Positions 32,489 through 44,199 of a DNA stretch of 64,000 nucleotides are shown piece after piece. The position numbers and the translations under genes were made by a program. Position 1 is the stretch's first letter, and the number at the start of each line of letters is the position of its first letter. The notes under the pieces are model-generated. The model was not told the DNA's origin, did not search any database, and saw nothing but the letters and a program-made list of their open reading frames with translations. Source of the stretch: Datisca glomerata (taxonomy: Eukaryota > Streptophyta > Magnoliopsida > Cucurbitales > Datiscaceae); NCBI GenBank assembly GCA_003255025.1, contig QANY01013727.1:700499-764498 (forward strand), given 5' to 3'.

Positions 32489-34373
32489 TGTTAGAATATG
32501 TTCATAAATTAGTGTGTAAATTATTTATTTGTATTTAGTTATTTCTCAGACATTAGTATTATTAAATTTTTATGAATAAATTGAAAATATATTTTAACTT
32601 AAAATGTGTTTATAAATTACTCAAATTCTGAAACTTTCATCAACGAACGAAGAGTGAAGCCGAAGGCGTCTCAAAATGAACTCTTCTGAGAAAGTTTAGA
32701 ATAATATTCACAGTCTTAGGATCAACTGGACAATCGAAACCGATTATGATTGTTAGGTTGAACCAGTCAGTCATGGGGCATGAGAGTGGAAACTCAAAAG
32801 GTTAACCTAGATATGTTATGAATATGTTAAATAAACCGGTAACAAATTAGTTTAGAGCCCAAAACTGTTTACCTAACTCTAAATCTAATTGTTACACCAT
32901 AAGGGTATTTTCATAATTACTTTAATCATGATGTGAATATGTAGCTTGACTTAGTTAATTGTAATATTTGATATGTCAAATGAGTGAGTTCGAATTGGTG
33001 GACAATATCTCAGCTGTTGGGATTGTAATTCAATTAAGTTAGAGTTACGTGATTCACAAATATGAAAATTCATTGTTCGATTGCGAAAACAACAATATCA
33101 CCTTATACTTTATTTATGGGTGTGTAAATAAATTAACCTAGCCAGATATTCAATGAATTGAGTCATTGATTAAGACTTGTGAATTGTATGAGATAATTTT
33201 TATTATGTCTTTCTTATTCACAGTCGAAAAAGAAGTTAAGGAAATAATAACAAAAGGGGTAAAATGATAATTCTATATTCCACTATTGTAATTGATATTC
33301 ACGATGAGTATTATGTTAGAATATTCTGTAGACCGTGAAAATAAAGGTTTATTTACACCAACAGAAAAGTAGCACGCATAAATCGAGAATGATTCGACAT
33401 CGAACCTATAGTCGGGTCGTACGATGTCAGGATTAAATAGGTCGAGAATTTATGGAGATAAATTCACCAGATATTTGAATCATTAGATTTGTTCATGTGT
33501 GTCCATCTGGTCTTAGAAATCGCTCATGAGAACATGAATAGAGAAACGAAGTAAATTGGATCAAAATGTATTTTGGTGCTAAGGACAATTCCCTACACCT
33601 ATATGTGATGGCTGATGTCACTTAATTAGTTAAGTGTGATTATTTGTATTAAAATTAATTAGTTTATTATTTTCTAATTATTAGATAATTAGGAAATAAA
33701 AATTAATTAACTAATTAATTTTAATGATCAATTAAATCTATCAAATGGATTGATAGATTTCGATACAACTCTACACTGTGGAGATATACTAATTTTCATC
33801 AATTTGAATATATGGGAGTGAATTTTCAGAAATTTAAAATATATGAGTATATTTGTAAATATCAAAAATTAGTTTTTATAAATATCTAGTAGTAATTTGA
33901 TTGCATAGAGAGAGATAGAGATATAGATCTCATATCAGATACAAAAAAAAAAAGAGTTTTCTCCCATCTCTAATGATTACTGCCGATTTTGAGAGAGCAT
34001 TGAAGGAAAAATATTCAATTTTTTCTTGAATCATTTTGAGAACCCACACTCAAATTCCTACACAAAATTTTCATGAGATATATTTCTGAAATTTACGGGT
34101 GGTTGTTAGTAGATGAAATTCACAAATTGTTATTGGAGTCCATGTGTGTGATTCGGATCCCGAAACTTGAAGAACAAGAAAAATGCTCGAAGGAATTCTG
34201 CATGTTCAGAAATTCTCTTTTACAAAGTATAAGTAAAAAATTGTTTCTAACCTTATATTCTCGTTTATTTAATTCGATTATATAAGTTAATTAATTTTTT
34301 TATATTCCGTCCACGAACCGTTTGTGCGTCAAACTTATTTTTTAGTTAATTTTAAAACCTGTCGATCCCAACA
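32489..34373 (+). mobile_element. Solo LTR, 1885 bp, flanked by ACTTC duplication
   Basis: The element begins TGTTAGAATATG and ends GTCGATCCCAACA, with the short TGTT...AACA inverted ends of an LTR. It is flanked immediately on both sides by the same 5-bp ACTTC (32484-32488 and 34374-34378), a target-site duplication of retrovirus-type integration. No internal region, primer-binding site or second LTR is present, so this is a solo LTR left by recombination between two LTRs. It is AT-rich, with a small 70-codon open frame that I do not consider a gene. A TATA-like and GA-rich stretch (about 33905-33960) may be its promoter. The superfamily is undetermined. Confidence 0.85.
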
Positions 34374-34599
34374 ACTTCATCGGCAACCCCATCTATAATA
34401 TCTCCAACTATTGCTGCTCTTTCAACAACTCCATCAACATAAAAATATTTATAATAGTAGCCATTACTGATCCAATGTTGGTCCATCAGCTCCACGAACT
34501 ACTTTGGAACCTGGCACACCAACAACAGTAAAATCAGTAGCTAATCCAGAAGAAGAAGAAAAGTAAAATAGTAGAAGAAAGGAAAGATGGAATCTAACA
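34374..34599. other. Short stretch between solo LTR and copia fragment
   Basis: About 225 bases continuing the sequence interrupted by the solo LTR; GAAGAAGAAGAAAAG near 34548. No recognised feature. Confidence 0.3.
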
Positions 34600-35933
34600 T
34601 ACAACAGGTTATCCATCACCTCAGCTCTACTTTTTCTCTCAAAGCATTGGGATCACTCAACTACTTCTTGGGAAGCTTTTCAAGATTCTTTAGGTTTGTT
34701 CCTCACTCAAACCAAGTACCTTACAGATCTTCTCAGTCAAGCAAATATGGCAAATTGCAAAAGTAGTCCAACACCATTGTGCCATTCTCATAAACTTACT
34801 TCCCAAGGTTCTTCTTTCTTTCATCCCACATTGTACATGAGTATAATTTGTGGTTTACGATACTTAACCATGACTAGACCAGATATAACTTTTGTTGTAA
34901 ATAAACTATGCCAATTCATGGCTACTCCAACTCTTGGTCACTGAAAAGCTCAAGAGTATTCTTCATTATCTTTAGTGTACAACCACTCTTGGATTTCACT
35001 TTAAACCAACATTCTGACTAACTCTTGAAGCTTACTTGGATGTTGACTAGGTTGGCTCAATTGATGCAAATCCATTAGTGGTTCATGCATATTTCTTAGC
35101 AACAATCTCATTTACTAGAGCTCATGCAAGTAACGAGTTGTTGCCCAACCTAGCACTGAATCCGAGTATAGAGCCATTGCATTTGTAGCCACTGACATCA
35201 TTTGGCTCTTATCCATGTTTAAAGAGCTCAACATTAAACTTCCAGACACACCTATTCTATGGTGTGATAATCAGAGTACTACAACACTTGCCTCGAATCT
35301 TGTTTTTTCACTCCCAAATAAAGCATATTAAAATTGATGTTCACTTCATTCGAGAGAAGGTTCTAGCCAAAGGATTAGACATTCATTTTGTTCCCACTGC
35401 TTCTCAGCTCGTAGATATCTTCACTAAAGTTCTTCATCCAAGTTGGTTTATTACTCTTCGTTGCAAGCTTCATGTGGAATCCTCCCCATTACGGTTGAAG
35501 GGGGATGTTAAAGCATATAGCGCAAATACAGTATCTAAAGCTCAGACTCTCTCAGACGTCATTGATGAGCAGTGTTAAGCTCTTTCTCTTCCAGCTTCTA
35601 ACTTGAAGCACAACTTTCCTATGTAAACTGCATGTGAATAAAGTTCTTCATGCATGTTGTCGCTTCAACTCCACCTCAGCCTCCAACTAGCTCCTCTCCA
35701 TTGGCTAGAAAGCATCTAAAAATCCTAACTGTTTTGCCACACAATACTCTGTGATTGGCTGGGGGAGAATCCACCTTTTGTAACAATCATTGACAAATGA
35801 TGGGCTAGATATTCTCAACCAATCATTTTCCAACCATAATGATTCTTTATTCTTCTATATAGCTTAATTCCTTCACTTGTTTTCTCTGTAATTTTTATCA
35901 ATCAATATAGAAATTTTTCTTCTCGATAATACA
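34600..35933 (+). mobile_element. Ty1/copia 3' fragment: RT-RNase H end and 3' LTR
   Basis: Plus-strand fragments show SLKALGSLNYFLG, QTKYLTDLLSQANMANCKSS, YLTMTRPDITFVVNKLCQFM, then the RNase H end (SEYRAIAFVATDIIWL, LWCDNQSTTTLASN) and a final DIFTKVLHPSWFITLRCKLH. These are in copia order and broken by several stops and shifts. A polypurine GTTGAAGGGGGA ends at 35505 and the LTR starts TGTTAAAGCATATAG at 35506. I place the LTR end at about 35933 (GATAATACA) with low certainty. The 5' part of the element is absent. Confidence 0.78.
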
Positions 35934-37109
35934 CTATTTTGCTAACTTTATCGTTTGGTGGCTCTTCTTTGATAAATAATGAGAGGTACCTCTACCCTAA
36001 AGGAAGCATCCTGTGGAGATGAGGTTCTACCTTAAGAGATATGAGTAGCCTTAGATGTGAGAGATGACTCTATTCTAGGAAAGGACCTATGATATTGAGA
36101 GGCTAGTTAGAGGACTTAGCCCGTGCTGAAGAAAATTTTCAAACTAGTGAGTTGCATATAGTTTGATCGAAGAGTTGTGACTTTTGTTTAAACTAGTTAT
36201 GGTTTTTAAGGTATGGTTTGTTTGTGTGTGTTTGTATGTTGAGTTTAGATTTAGGTGTAACAAAATTTGGGTTAGGTGGTGTTGAGTTGATATTAAATTT
36301 GTAATGATGATATAATGAGAAAAGTCATGGACATAGAAAAGTTGGACGAACCACTTAAAAAATATCATTTTTATATGTTTTATTGATGTTTCGGTTACAA
36401 TAATAATATTTCGTTGTTTCGTTGTTTCTTAATCCATAATTATATTTCATTGTTTCTTAATCCATCAAGTGTTCTATAATATTCTACCAAAGAGGATAAA
36501 AAAATATTGTGAAGGTTAATATGGTCATTTAATGATAATGTCAAAATATTGATGAGTTTGATTATTTCGGTACATCTCTCTCTGATTAAAAGAAAAAAAC
36601 AGAGAAAAATACAAAAGAAATTTTATAAGTCGCTTTAAACTTGCTCCAACTCATATATGCTTTTAAACTTAGTTTAATGTGATTGGTTCTTCTCAACAAC
36701 GTGGGAGCTTGTTGATTTTTAGAATCTAAAAATATCTTTCTATTAAAATGCTTTAGATGGACTCCACTGTATGAATCAGACACTTTTATCGCAAATGGTA
36801 CACGAGTTCTTGGGCTGTTTCGCATCTAAACTAATAACGTATATAATTGAATTCATGATAAAATGATATATGACTAGAAGGTATTAATGTAATTGAATTA
36901 ATAATAAAATGATATGTGATAATAAAATTGATAGAAAAATATAATTGATATATTTAGTTGTTTGTGGTAATATGGAGAATGATAAATCAAAATTTAATAT
37001 TATTATGTTTAGTATACAATTTTTAGTAAATCTATGTAAATAATGGAGAGGTAATTTGATCGCACATCTGGAATATTTTAGCTTGATGGTTCTTGTTTGC
37101 TTTCATTTT
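35934..37109. other. Non-coding stretch before the compact copia element
   Basis: AT-rich, with repeated TTTCGTTGTTTC and TTGTTTCTTAATCCAT phrases at about 36408-36470 and loosely repeated ATAATAAAATGATATGTGA text at about 36850-36930. No gene is supported. Confidence 0.35.
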
Positions 37110-37342
37110 TGTTAATGAAAAGATCAATTAGATTAATTATTTTATTGTTATACTGTTGAGGGCAGTTATGTACTTACTCTCATCTTATCTTCTTAGGTTT
37201 GTTTTTTAGTTTTTAGTTCTTCTGAGTACGTTTTTCTGGTTTAATAAGAATTGAAAGCATTTTGCCTTCTTCTTCCTCTTCTCTCCTTCTCTTCATAATT
37301 ATGTCCTCAATCTCATCTCACACCTTTCCTTTATCTTCTTCA
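37110..37342 (+). repeat. 5' LTR of the compact copia element
   Basis: Begins TGTTAATGAAAAGATC and ends TTTATCTTCTTCA. It is pyrimidine-rich in its second half and contains GTTTAATAAGAATTG, which may act as a poly(A) signal. Confidence 0.9.
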
Positions 37343-37377
37343 CGGTATCAGAGCCAAGTTGACATATGTCTTAATCC

Positions 37378-37800
37378 ATGACAGAAACAACTGATATTCT
37401 GAATTCAACTCCAGAAAATCAAGAATTGCTTGAATCTGAAATTGGTATCGAAAACAATTGCCAAGCTACAACCTTGCCCATTTCTTCTTCAGCTTTACCA
37501 ATTTCTTCTTCACCTAACTGCTCTAATTCCTCTTCTCAGTTTTCAATTCCTACACAATCTGAAAATCCACCCCATTCCCCAATTTATCTCCTCTCCAATA
37601 TATGTAATCTCATCTCTATTCGCTTGGATTCCGCTAATTATGTACTCTGAAAATACCAAATCTCTGCAAATCTTAAAGCTCATATGATGTTCAATTATAT
37701 AAATGGTTCAATTCCTTGACTTGCATAGTTTATCAAGACCGGAGCCAACACCAAACTCAATTCAAGATTCACACAGTGGGTTGCTCAAGACCGAGCTTTG
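37378..37800 (+). pseudogene. Copia Gag N-terminal remnant
   Basis: Starts with an ATG 36 nt after the LTR, in a Ser/Pro/Gln-rich leader (MTETTDILNSTPENQELL), followed by LLSNICNLISIRLDSANYVL, the usual opening of plant copia Gag (N-x-W/Y-x-x-W region). A stop replaces the conserved Trp after NYVL. Gag-like text continues with further stops (KYQISANLKAHMMFNYINGS, FTQWVAQDRAL) until it meets the RT segment at 37818-37843. Confidence 0.75.
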
Positions 37801-37824
37801 TAACCCTTATCAACGCCACTAAAT

Positions 37825-38805
37825 ATGGTTACTAAATATGGTTGGTCTTTGAGACAATTGGATGTTAAAAATATTTTCTTACATGGTACTTTAACTGAAG
37901 AAGTTTACATGACACAACCTCTCGGCTTTGTTAGTACAGATTATCCTAATTATGTTTGCAAATTAAAAAAGTCTTTATATGAGTTAAAACAAGCTCCTAG
38001 AGTCTGGTTTGAGCAGTTTACATCGCATTTGTTGTCCATATGCTTTGTTAATTCTCATGTTGATACTTCATTGTTTGTTCATGCTACTTCTTCTTCTCTC
38101 ACCTACATTTTATTATATGTTGACAATATTATCATTAGTGGGACATCTAATGCATTTATTAATAAGATTGTGCGTAGTCTGAAAGATCATTTTGATATCA
38201 GTGACTTAGATGATCTAAAATACTTCTTAGGCCTAGAGTTCTCTAAAAATTCTTCTGGTATATTCGTTAAGCAACAAAAGTATGCTAAAGACTTGACTCT
38301 AAAAGCTTTGAATGTTAAATCCTGTGCTTCCCCATGTTCTCATAAATCTCCTTTATGTTCTGTTTCTGGATCCCCTTTGCCTGATGTCACCTTTTATAGG
38401 AGCATTGTTGGATCTCTCCAATATTTGACATTTACTAGGCCTGATATTGCTTTTGCTGTTAATCGTGTTTGTCAGTTTATGCACTCACCCACTTCCTCAC
38501 ACTTGGCTATTGTTAAACGTATCTTGAGGTATATTCTAGGAACAATTGATCACGGTATTATATTTAGACCGAGTTTTCTCTCTTTGCAGGCCTTTACAGA
38601 TGTTGATTGGGCCAGTGACCCAACAGATAGACGTTCAACCTCAGGATTTGTGATCTTTCTCGGTTTGATTGCCATTTCTTGGAGTTCAAAGAAGCAACCA
38701 ATTATTGCTAGGTCTTCAACTAAAGCGGAATACAAAGCATTGGCGAACTACTACTGCTGCGTTAAGCTGGCTAAGATAACTCCTTCAAGATCTTCATGTC
38801 TATGA
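37825..38805 (+). pseudogene. Copia reverse transcriptase/RNase H, catalytic Asp mutated
   Basis: Open frame of about 326 codons. Motifs: SLRQLDVKNIFLHGTLTEEV, PNYVCKLKKSLYELKQAPRV, LLYVDNIIISG, FLGLEFSKNSSGIFVKQQKY, YLTFTRPDIAFAVNRVCQFM and RNase H text FTDVDWASDPTDRRSTSGF with SSTKAEYKALA. The normal YVDD of the active site reads YVDN, so the polymerase would be inactive. After a frame change at about 38755 the RNase H continues (LYCDNTSAIFLSSNPV) and ends in LADLLTKPLASPQFIFLRDK at 38940-39040. Confidence 0.88.
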
Positions 38806-39066
38806 GAATCAAGCTCCTATTCTCTACTGTGACAACACCTCAGCTATATTCCTCAGCTCGAATCCTGTTCTACATGCTTGAACAAAACGTGTAGAGATGG
38901 ACTATCACTTTGTGAGGGAACGTGTCATGAAGAAGGACCTTGTAGTTCAACATTTTTCTTCATCACACCAACTTGCTGATCTTCTTACTAAACCATTAGC
39001 TTCTCCTCAATTTATTTTCCTAAGGGACAAACTCATTCACAAGCCGTGGATTAGTTTGCGATGGGG

Positions 39067-39299
39067 TGATAATGAAAAGATCAATTAGATTAATTATTTT
39101 ATTGATATACTGTTGAGGGAAGTTCTGTACTTTCTCTCATCTTATCTTCTTAGGTTTGTTTTTTGATTTTTAGTTCTTCTGAGTATGCTTTTCTAGTTTA
39201 ATAAGAACTGAAAGCATTTTGCCTTCTTCTTCCTCTTCTCTTCTTCTCTTCATAATGCTGTCATCAATCTCATCTCTCAACTTTCCTTTATCTTCTTCA
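39067..39299 (+). repeat. 3' LTR of the compact copia element
   Basis: Begins TGATAATGAAAAGATC immediately after the purine tract GCGATGGGG and ends TTTATCTTCTTCA; same length as the 5' LTR and about 93% identical by eye. Confidence 0.9.
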
Positions 39300-39304
39300 A
39301 TTTT

Positions 39305-39954
39305 TTGAGATAATTCAATTATCTCGTTAAGAATTAAATTATGATTATTAATAAATTAACATTGTTGTAATTTTAAAAATTACTTTAAATAAATAAAAAA
39401 TTAAATTATCAGAATATCACCATTTAGAAGTGTCGTTAGTAAACAACTGCTTAGTGGCGACCATTGGTACTATTGCATTTTCTCTCCTTTCTACAATAAA
39501 AAATGACATACTTTTCAGAGAAAAAAGAAAGAAAGATGTTGATAATCCATATGATGTCATCATGTATTTTATCTTATAAATGATGCTAGTCGTCTATATT
39601 TAAGTGTATGTGATGAGTTGAATTGTTCACCTAACAGTTCAAATTGTGCAATGTTCACTCTTAAATTTACTGAGTTTCACTTGAGATGACTCGACTTAAT
39701 GTTATGTACTTAGAAAAGAATGATGTTTCATCTGCAAGAAGATAGCTATAGATTTGTTTGTTCGTTCAAAGAGTCGTATTGCTAGTTTGTTATTATTTAG
39801 AATGGTTGTAAATTATAGACATTTAATGTAACATTTGGAGTTATACTTTTTGTGTATAATTAACTATATAATATAAAATATTACATATCTTATGATTTAT
39901 TGATTTGATTAAGATTATGTATGCTATCTACTTACCCTAGTCAAGTGAAAATGT
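39305..39954. other. AT-rich stretch without genes
   Basis: No open frame or repeat stands out between the copia element and the minisatellite. Confidence 0.35.
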
Positions 39955-40812
39955 TAACATCCTTGACGAAAATGTATAAGAAAAACTATTTGGTCTGAGT
40001 AAATAGTTTTTACAAACTATTTGCCATGACCAAATAGTTTTTATATTCTGGACAAATGAACATTAATAAAGTAAAAATTACTTGGTCTGAGTAAATAATT
40101 TTACGATTCTAGACAGACGAAAATGAATAAGACAATAAGTATTTGGTCTGAGCAAGTAGTTTTTATAAATTACTTGCTCAGACCAAGTAGTTTTTATGGT
40201 TATTGATAAACTGAAATGAATAAGGCAAAAACTGTTTGGCTTGAGTAAGTAATTTTTATAAACTATTTGTTCTGACCAAGTAATTTTTATGATTCTTTAC
40301 AAATGAAAATGAATAAAACAAAAATTATTTTGTCTGAGTAAGTAATTTTTTTTTATAATTATACTCAAATGAAAATGAATCAGATAAAAAGTACTTCTTA
40401 TAAACTACGTGCTCAGACTATATAGTTTTCATGATTCTAGACAAACCAAAATGATTATGAAAAAATTACTTAGTCTGAATAAATAGTTTATAAAAACTAT
40501 TTGCTGAGTCCAAGTAGTTTTTATGATCCTGGACAAACGAAAATGAATAAGACAAAAACTATATGGTCTAACCAAGTAGTTTTTATAAACTACTTGTCAT
40601 AGCCAAGTAGTTTTTATGATTCTGCATAAACAAAAATGAATAAGGAAAAATTACTTGATCCGGGCAGGTAGATTTTATAAAGTACTTACACGGACCAAGT
40701 AGCTTTTATGATTCTCAGTAAACGGAAATGAAAAGGCAAAAATTAATTGATCTGAGCACGTAGTTTTTATAAACTACTTGTTCAGATCAAGTAGTTTTTA
40801 TGAGTTTGAGTG
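39955..40812 (+). repeat. Minisatellite of about ten 60-95-bp units with palindromic cores
   Basis: Head-to-tail degenerate units, most about 92 bp, each opening with AAAATGAATAAGRCAAAAA and closing with TTTTTATGATTCTGGACAAA-like text. Within a full unit two inverted arms face each other, for example TACTTGCTCAGACCAAGTAG at about 40172-40191 against TTTGGTCTGAGCAAGTAG at about 40142-40159, joined by TTTTTATAAA. Every unit could therefore fold into a hairpin. Some units lack one arm (near 40050-40110 and 40330-40380). There is no coding capacity. The family is unknown to me. Confidence 0.85.
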
Positions 40813-41559
40813 ATAGATTTCACTAAGTGACCGATGAAAGAGAAAACCAAATAGAAGAGAGGGGACAATTGACTTTTCACAAACTGTTTGGACCCAAGTT
40901 CTTACTTTTGAAAACGTGACTCATTTTTTCGAAATGCATTTTTAAATGGACCTTTTATCCAAATAACTCTACGCTTTTTTAGTTTCGCTAAACTAAATTT
41001 TTTGTGCACCATACACTCACATTCTCCTTAACCAACCAAAACACTTTTCTCATTAACCCTTCTTACATAATTTTCTCATCAAATGTCATTTTCATCTTCT
41101 TTAATACCCAATGGCTTCCTTAAAAAGCTTAATTCATATTTAAAAAATTTGGGTCTTCCATTTTAAACATTTTTATTCCTTGTTCATTTTTTACCCTCTG
41201 CAAGTCTGAAAGTGTGTGCGTTTTTTTTACTAAAAGGTATGCACGTTATGTATTATTCCATGAATTTTCAAGTTTGTTTTGTTAATGAGTTTTATTAGAA
41301 GATTTCTTAATATTTTTTCATGAGTTTTTACTGAAATAAAGTTGATGATGAAGAACCCAACAAGCAATACCTTGAAGATGAAGACTTCAAAAGTGATCTT
41401 GTAGGCTTCACGATACATTCAAGATATCCTCAAGATGGATCTAGAAGTATACAAGAGGTCTATAAGATGTCTTCAAGATGGATCTTGAATATTTCAATAT
41501 CTGTCTTGAAGTCATAGAGTATTTTTTTTGTTTTTTTTAATCTTGAAGACATAGATTTC
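40813..41559. other. Non-coding region, T-rich, with GAAGA/CAAGAT phrases
   Basis: From about 41340 the phrases GAAGATGAAGACTTCAA, CCTCAAGATGGATCT and CTTCAAGATGGATCTTG recur in loose form up to about 41580, perhaps part of the LTR that follows. No gene is supported. Confidence 0.3.
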
Positions 41560-43200
41560 AACATCCGTTTTGAAGATTCATAGTGGTGACCATTACTGTT
41601 GACTCTAGGTATCATAGAGACTATTTTGATGATAAAAAAATACCTTATGTGTACTAACATGTATAATCAAGTTGTAGGAAATTGTAAATATTGATGTACA
41701 TATGAAGTATAAAGATAGAATATATTGAAACTTCAAGCAATTATTCATAAGGTCTCAGTCATAGTTGAAACAATGACCCTAGTATATTTGAAGCATATTA
41801 GTAAAAGTATTTGTGGTAAAAGATTGAAGAAAAATAAAGTCAATTGATGACAAAAGATTAAAGAGTTTTTACAAGGTTACAGAAAACCCTATAAAAACTT
41901 TTTCAAAGGATTTAAGAAATGTTATAAAAGTCAGAGAAAAACGGAAGCCATTCTACCTCGAGCTGTCATCCGCCTAATACCAGAGGTCGATTCTCTAAAA
42001 AACTATGTTTTTGAAATCTAACAGACCGACAATTGACCGGTCACGGACAACGGTCGTCTGTTCCTCGCTGTAACAACCCCAACGGATCTATTTTCTTGGC
42101 CTATACTTAGAGGGTATTTTTGGAGCCTAAATACACATCAAGTGAGCATGAAACTCTTACACTTCAAGAAAATAAGTCTTCATCATATTGTGAGAGTAAC
42201 ATTTGTGTTTCTATTTTTTAAGAGAGTTTTTTTATAATATCTTTATCAATAAAAGTGAGGCGAGAGGCATGTAGCCTGTAAAAATAATCGGTGAAAGGCA
42301 TAATTGGTGCCCATAAACTAATTGATAGTAAAGGTTTTGTCTTCCCTCGTGAAGAAGTTGTGGTAGTGAATTTTTCAAGGAGAAGCCTTGGAGCCTAGAC
42401 GTAGGCAATGAGCATCGAACCACGAAAAAATCATTGTGTTCGATTCTTCTTCCCTTATCATCTTTACATTATCGCACGATTATTTAATCTCTTTATATAT
42501 TTGCTTAATTTGATTCATTATACTTATTCTTTAAGATTATTCATTATTAAAACTCAAATCACTCAACACTCGCCTGCTCTAAGGGTGACCTACCGATATA
42601 AAAATTGGTATCAAAGCTTTGTGCTCAAAGCTTGGTATCAGAGCTTGATGTAATAAGACTTCACCATCTTGAGCTTTGACATTCTTTCAAAGAATCGATT
42701 TTATTCAAGAAATCATTTTCGGAAATGGTGATTCAAATAGTATAAATTCTTATATTGATGAATGTGATGGTGATGACGATATGCATGATGCGTATAAAGA
42801 ATTGTATAATGCCTTTCTGACATTACAAAATATAAAACACCATTTAAACAAGGAATTAGTTTTCATAGAACAAGAAAAGGAAGAGTTGTTTCAAAATTTG
42901 AAAAATAAAATTGAACTGCAAAAAGTTTTGTGAAACAACAGAATCTTCTTAATAAAATTAATTTTGCTGAACGATATGTATTTGAAAAGATCAATCTATT
43001 TCTATTTTAAAAGCTAGACAATTAGAACTTGAAAAGTTTTTAATTGAGTCTAATGAAAAGGTAAAGCGCCATTGAGAACTGAAAAATTGAATAATTTGCT
43101 AAGTATGAGAAAATGTTCTGGTGATATGAGAGGTCTTTGATATATTAATTAAAATCAAACTCCATCTAGTTCTAAGACTATTTTTATCAAAGAAATTTTG
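41560..43200 (+). mobile_element. Ty1/copia fragment: LTR end, primer-binding site, Gag start
   Basis: LTR-like sequence ends near 42610 with AGGGTGACCTACCGATA and is followed by TTGGTATCAGAGC at about 42632-42644, the primer-binding site complementary to tRNA-iMet. A partial copy (TTGGTATCAAAGC) precedes it at about 42605. Next is a Gag-like acidic segment (42676-42933: DECDGDDDMHDAYKELYNAF and a lysine/glutamate coiled-coil), then broken text ending in SSKTIFIKEI at about 43200, a phrase typical of copia Gag. The rest of the element is absent. The LTR contains CCGACAATTGACCGGTC (about 42027-42043). Confidence 0.65.
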
Positions 43201-44199
43201 AAAAATTACTAGTTTGGTCATCATAGTTTACGTCATTTTTCAATTTGGCCATAGTAGTTTAAAAAAGTCTAATTTTGTCATTCTAGTTTACTTAACGTCT
43301 CAATGTAGTCATTCTGTTACTCTCTGTTAACTAAGTTTAACAAAAATATATTGATAATCTAGCAACTAACTCGGTGTCTTCAAAACAAACAAACATGGAG
43401 AGTAATATACTTGGTTATTCGAGTATTTTTTGACATGGATAACTCAAGAATTAAATGATCAAACATTTGGCCATAAATTCAATGAATAATATGCAATGCA
43501 TGAAAATTCATATACGAATTAAAATAGATTAAAAGTTTTCAGTTCAAAAAATTAGACACCAAAATTTCATCCTTTGAACTTGCAAATATGTGATTAAGAG
43601 TGAAAAATCAATGATAAATATAAGTATTTACAACCAAGTAATAAATATAAGGTTTGAAATTTTTTTATTTGCCTCATTTTCATGAGTTGATCATAACTAG
43701 AACCGAATTGAACCAAATGAAATCGTGAAACTCTGGTCGGTTTGATCAGTTTTCACGGTTCAATGAACCCTTTCTCCAAGCGACTTAGAGTTCAATGATA
43801 GAGAGATCTATTAAGACAACGAAATCCTGAAAGATGGAGGAAGAGAGCTCCAGAGAGATGGAGAACTCCACTTCGTCTTCTACACAGATTCGAGGTGTAG
43901 GATCGTTATCACACCCCTTTTATAAAGAAAAAAATATTGAAAATAATTATTTCAAATCAAAGAATAAAATTACTTGAAATAAGTAAATCAATCAAGCAAT
44001 ATTCAAGAAACGTGCAATTCAATACAACTAAATCAAGTAGCAATTGAAGAGTCAAGAATGAGAATCAATTAGCTACGAGTTAAGAATTCAGTAAAAAAAA
44101 ATATGCGGAAGCTAAAATGTGCGGAATAAACAAATAAAGTAATAACAATGTGGAATATTAAAGTACAGAATAATAAACGTGTTGCAAATTAAATACAAA
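43201..44199. other. Non-coding stretch with repeated short phrases
   Basis: At about 43208-43320 the phrase TT(G/T)GTCATxxTAGTTTAC occurs three times in succession, a small degenerate repeat. The rest is AT-rich with no supported gene. Confidence 0.35.

Larger units (their letters stand above)
37110..39299 (+). mobile_element. Compact Ty1/copia element, 2190 bp, complete LTRs, internal deletion
   Basis: Two 233-bp LTRs (37110-37342 and 39067-39299) are flanked by the 5-bp duplication ATTTT (37105-37109 and 39300-39304). The 5' LTR is followed by CGGTATCAGAGCC, a one-base variant of the tRNA-iMet primer-binding site; GCGATGGGG precedes the 3' LTR. Inside are a Gag N-terminus joined directly to RT and RNase H; protease, integrase and most of Gag are missing. 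By eye the LTRs differ at about 17 of 233 positions with no length change, so the insertion is not recent. It could be moved only with proteins from another element, and its own RT is defective. Confidence 0.92.

Noticed and set aside
34073..34285. Seventy-codon open frame inside the solo LTR
   Set aside because: LTRs of this type are non-coding; there is no recognisable domain.
37343..37356. GGTATCAGAGCC as part of a tRNA gene
   Set aside because: It is only the primer-binding site complementary to initiator tRNA-Met; no cloverleaf can be drawn. The same holds for 42632-42644.
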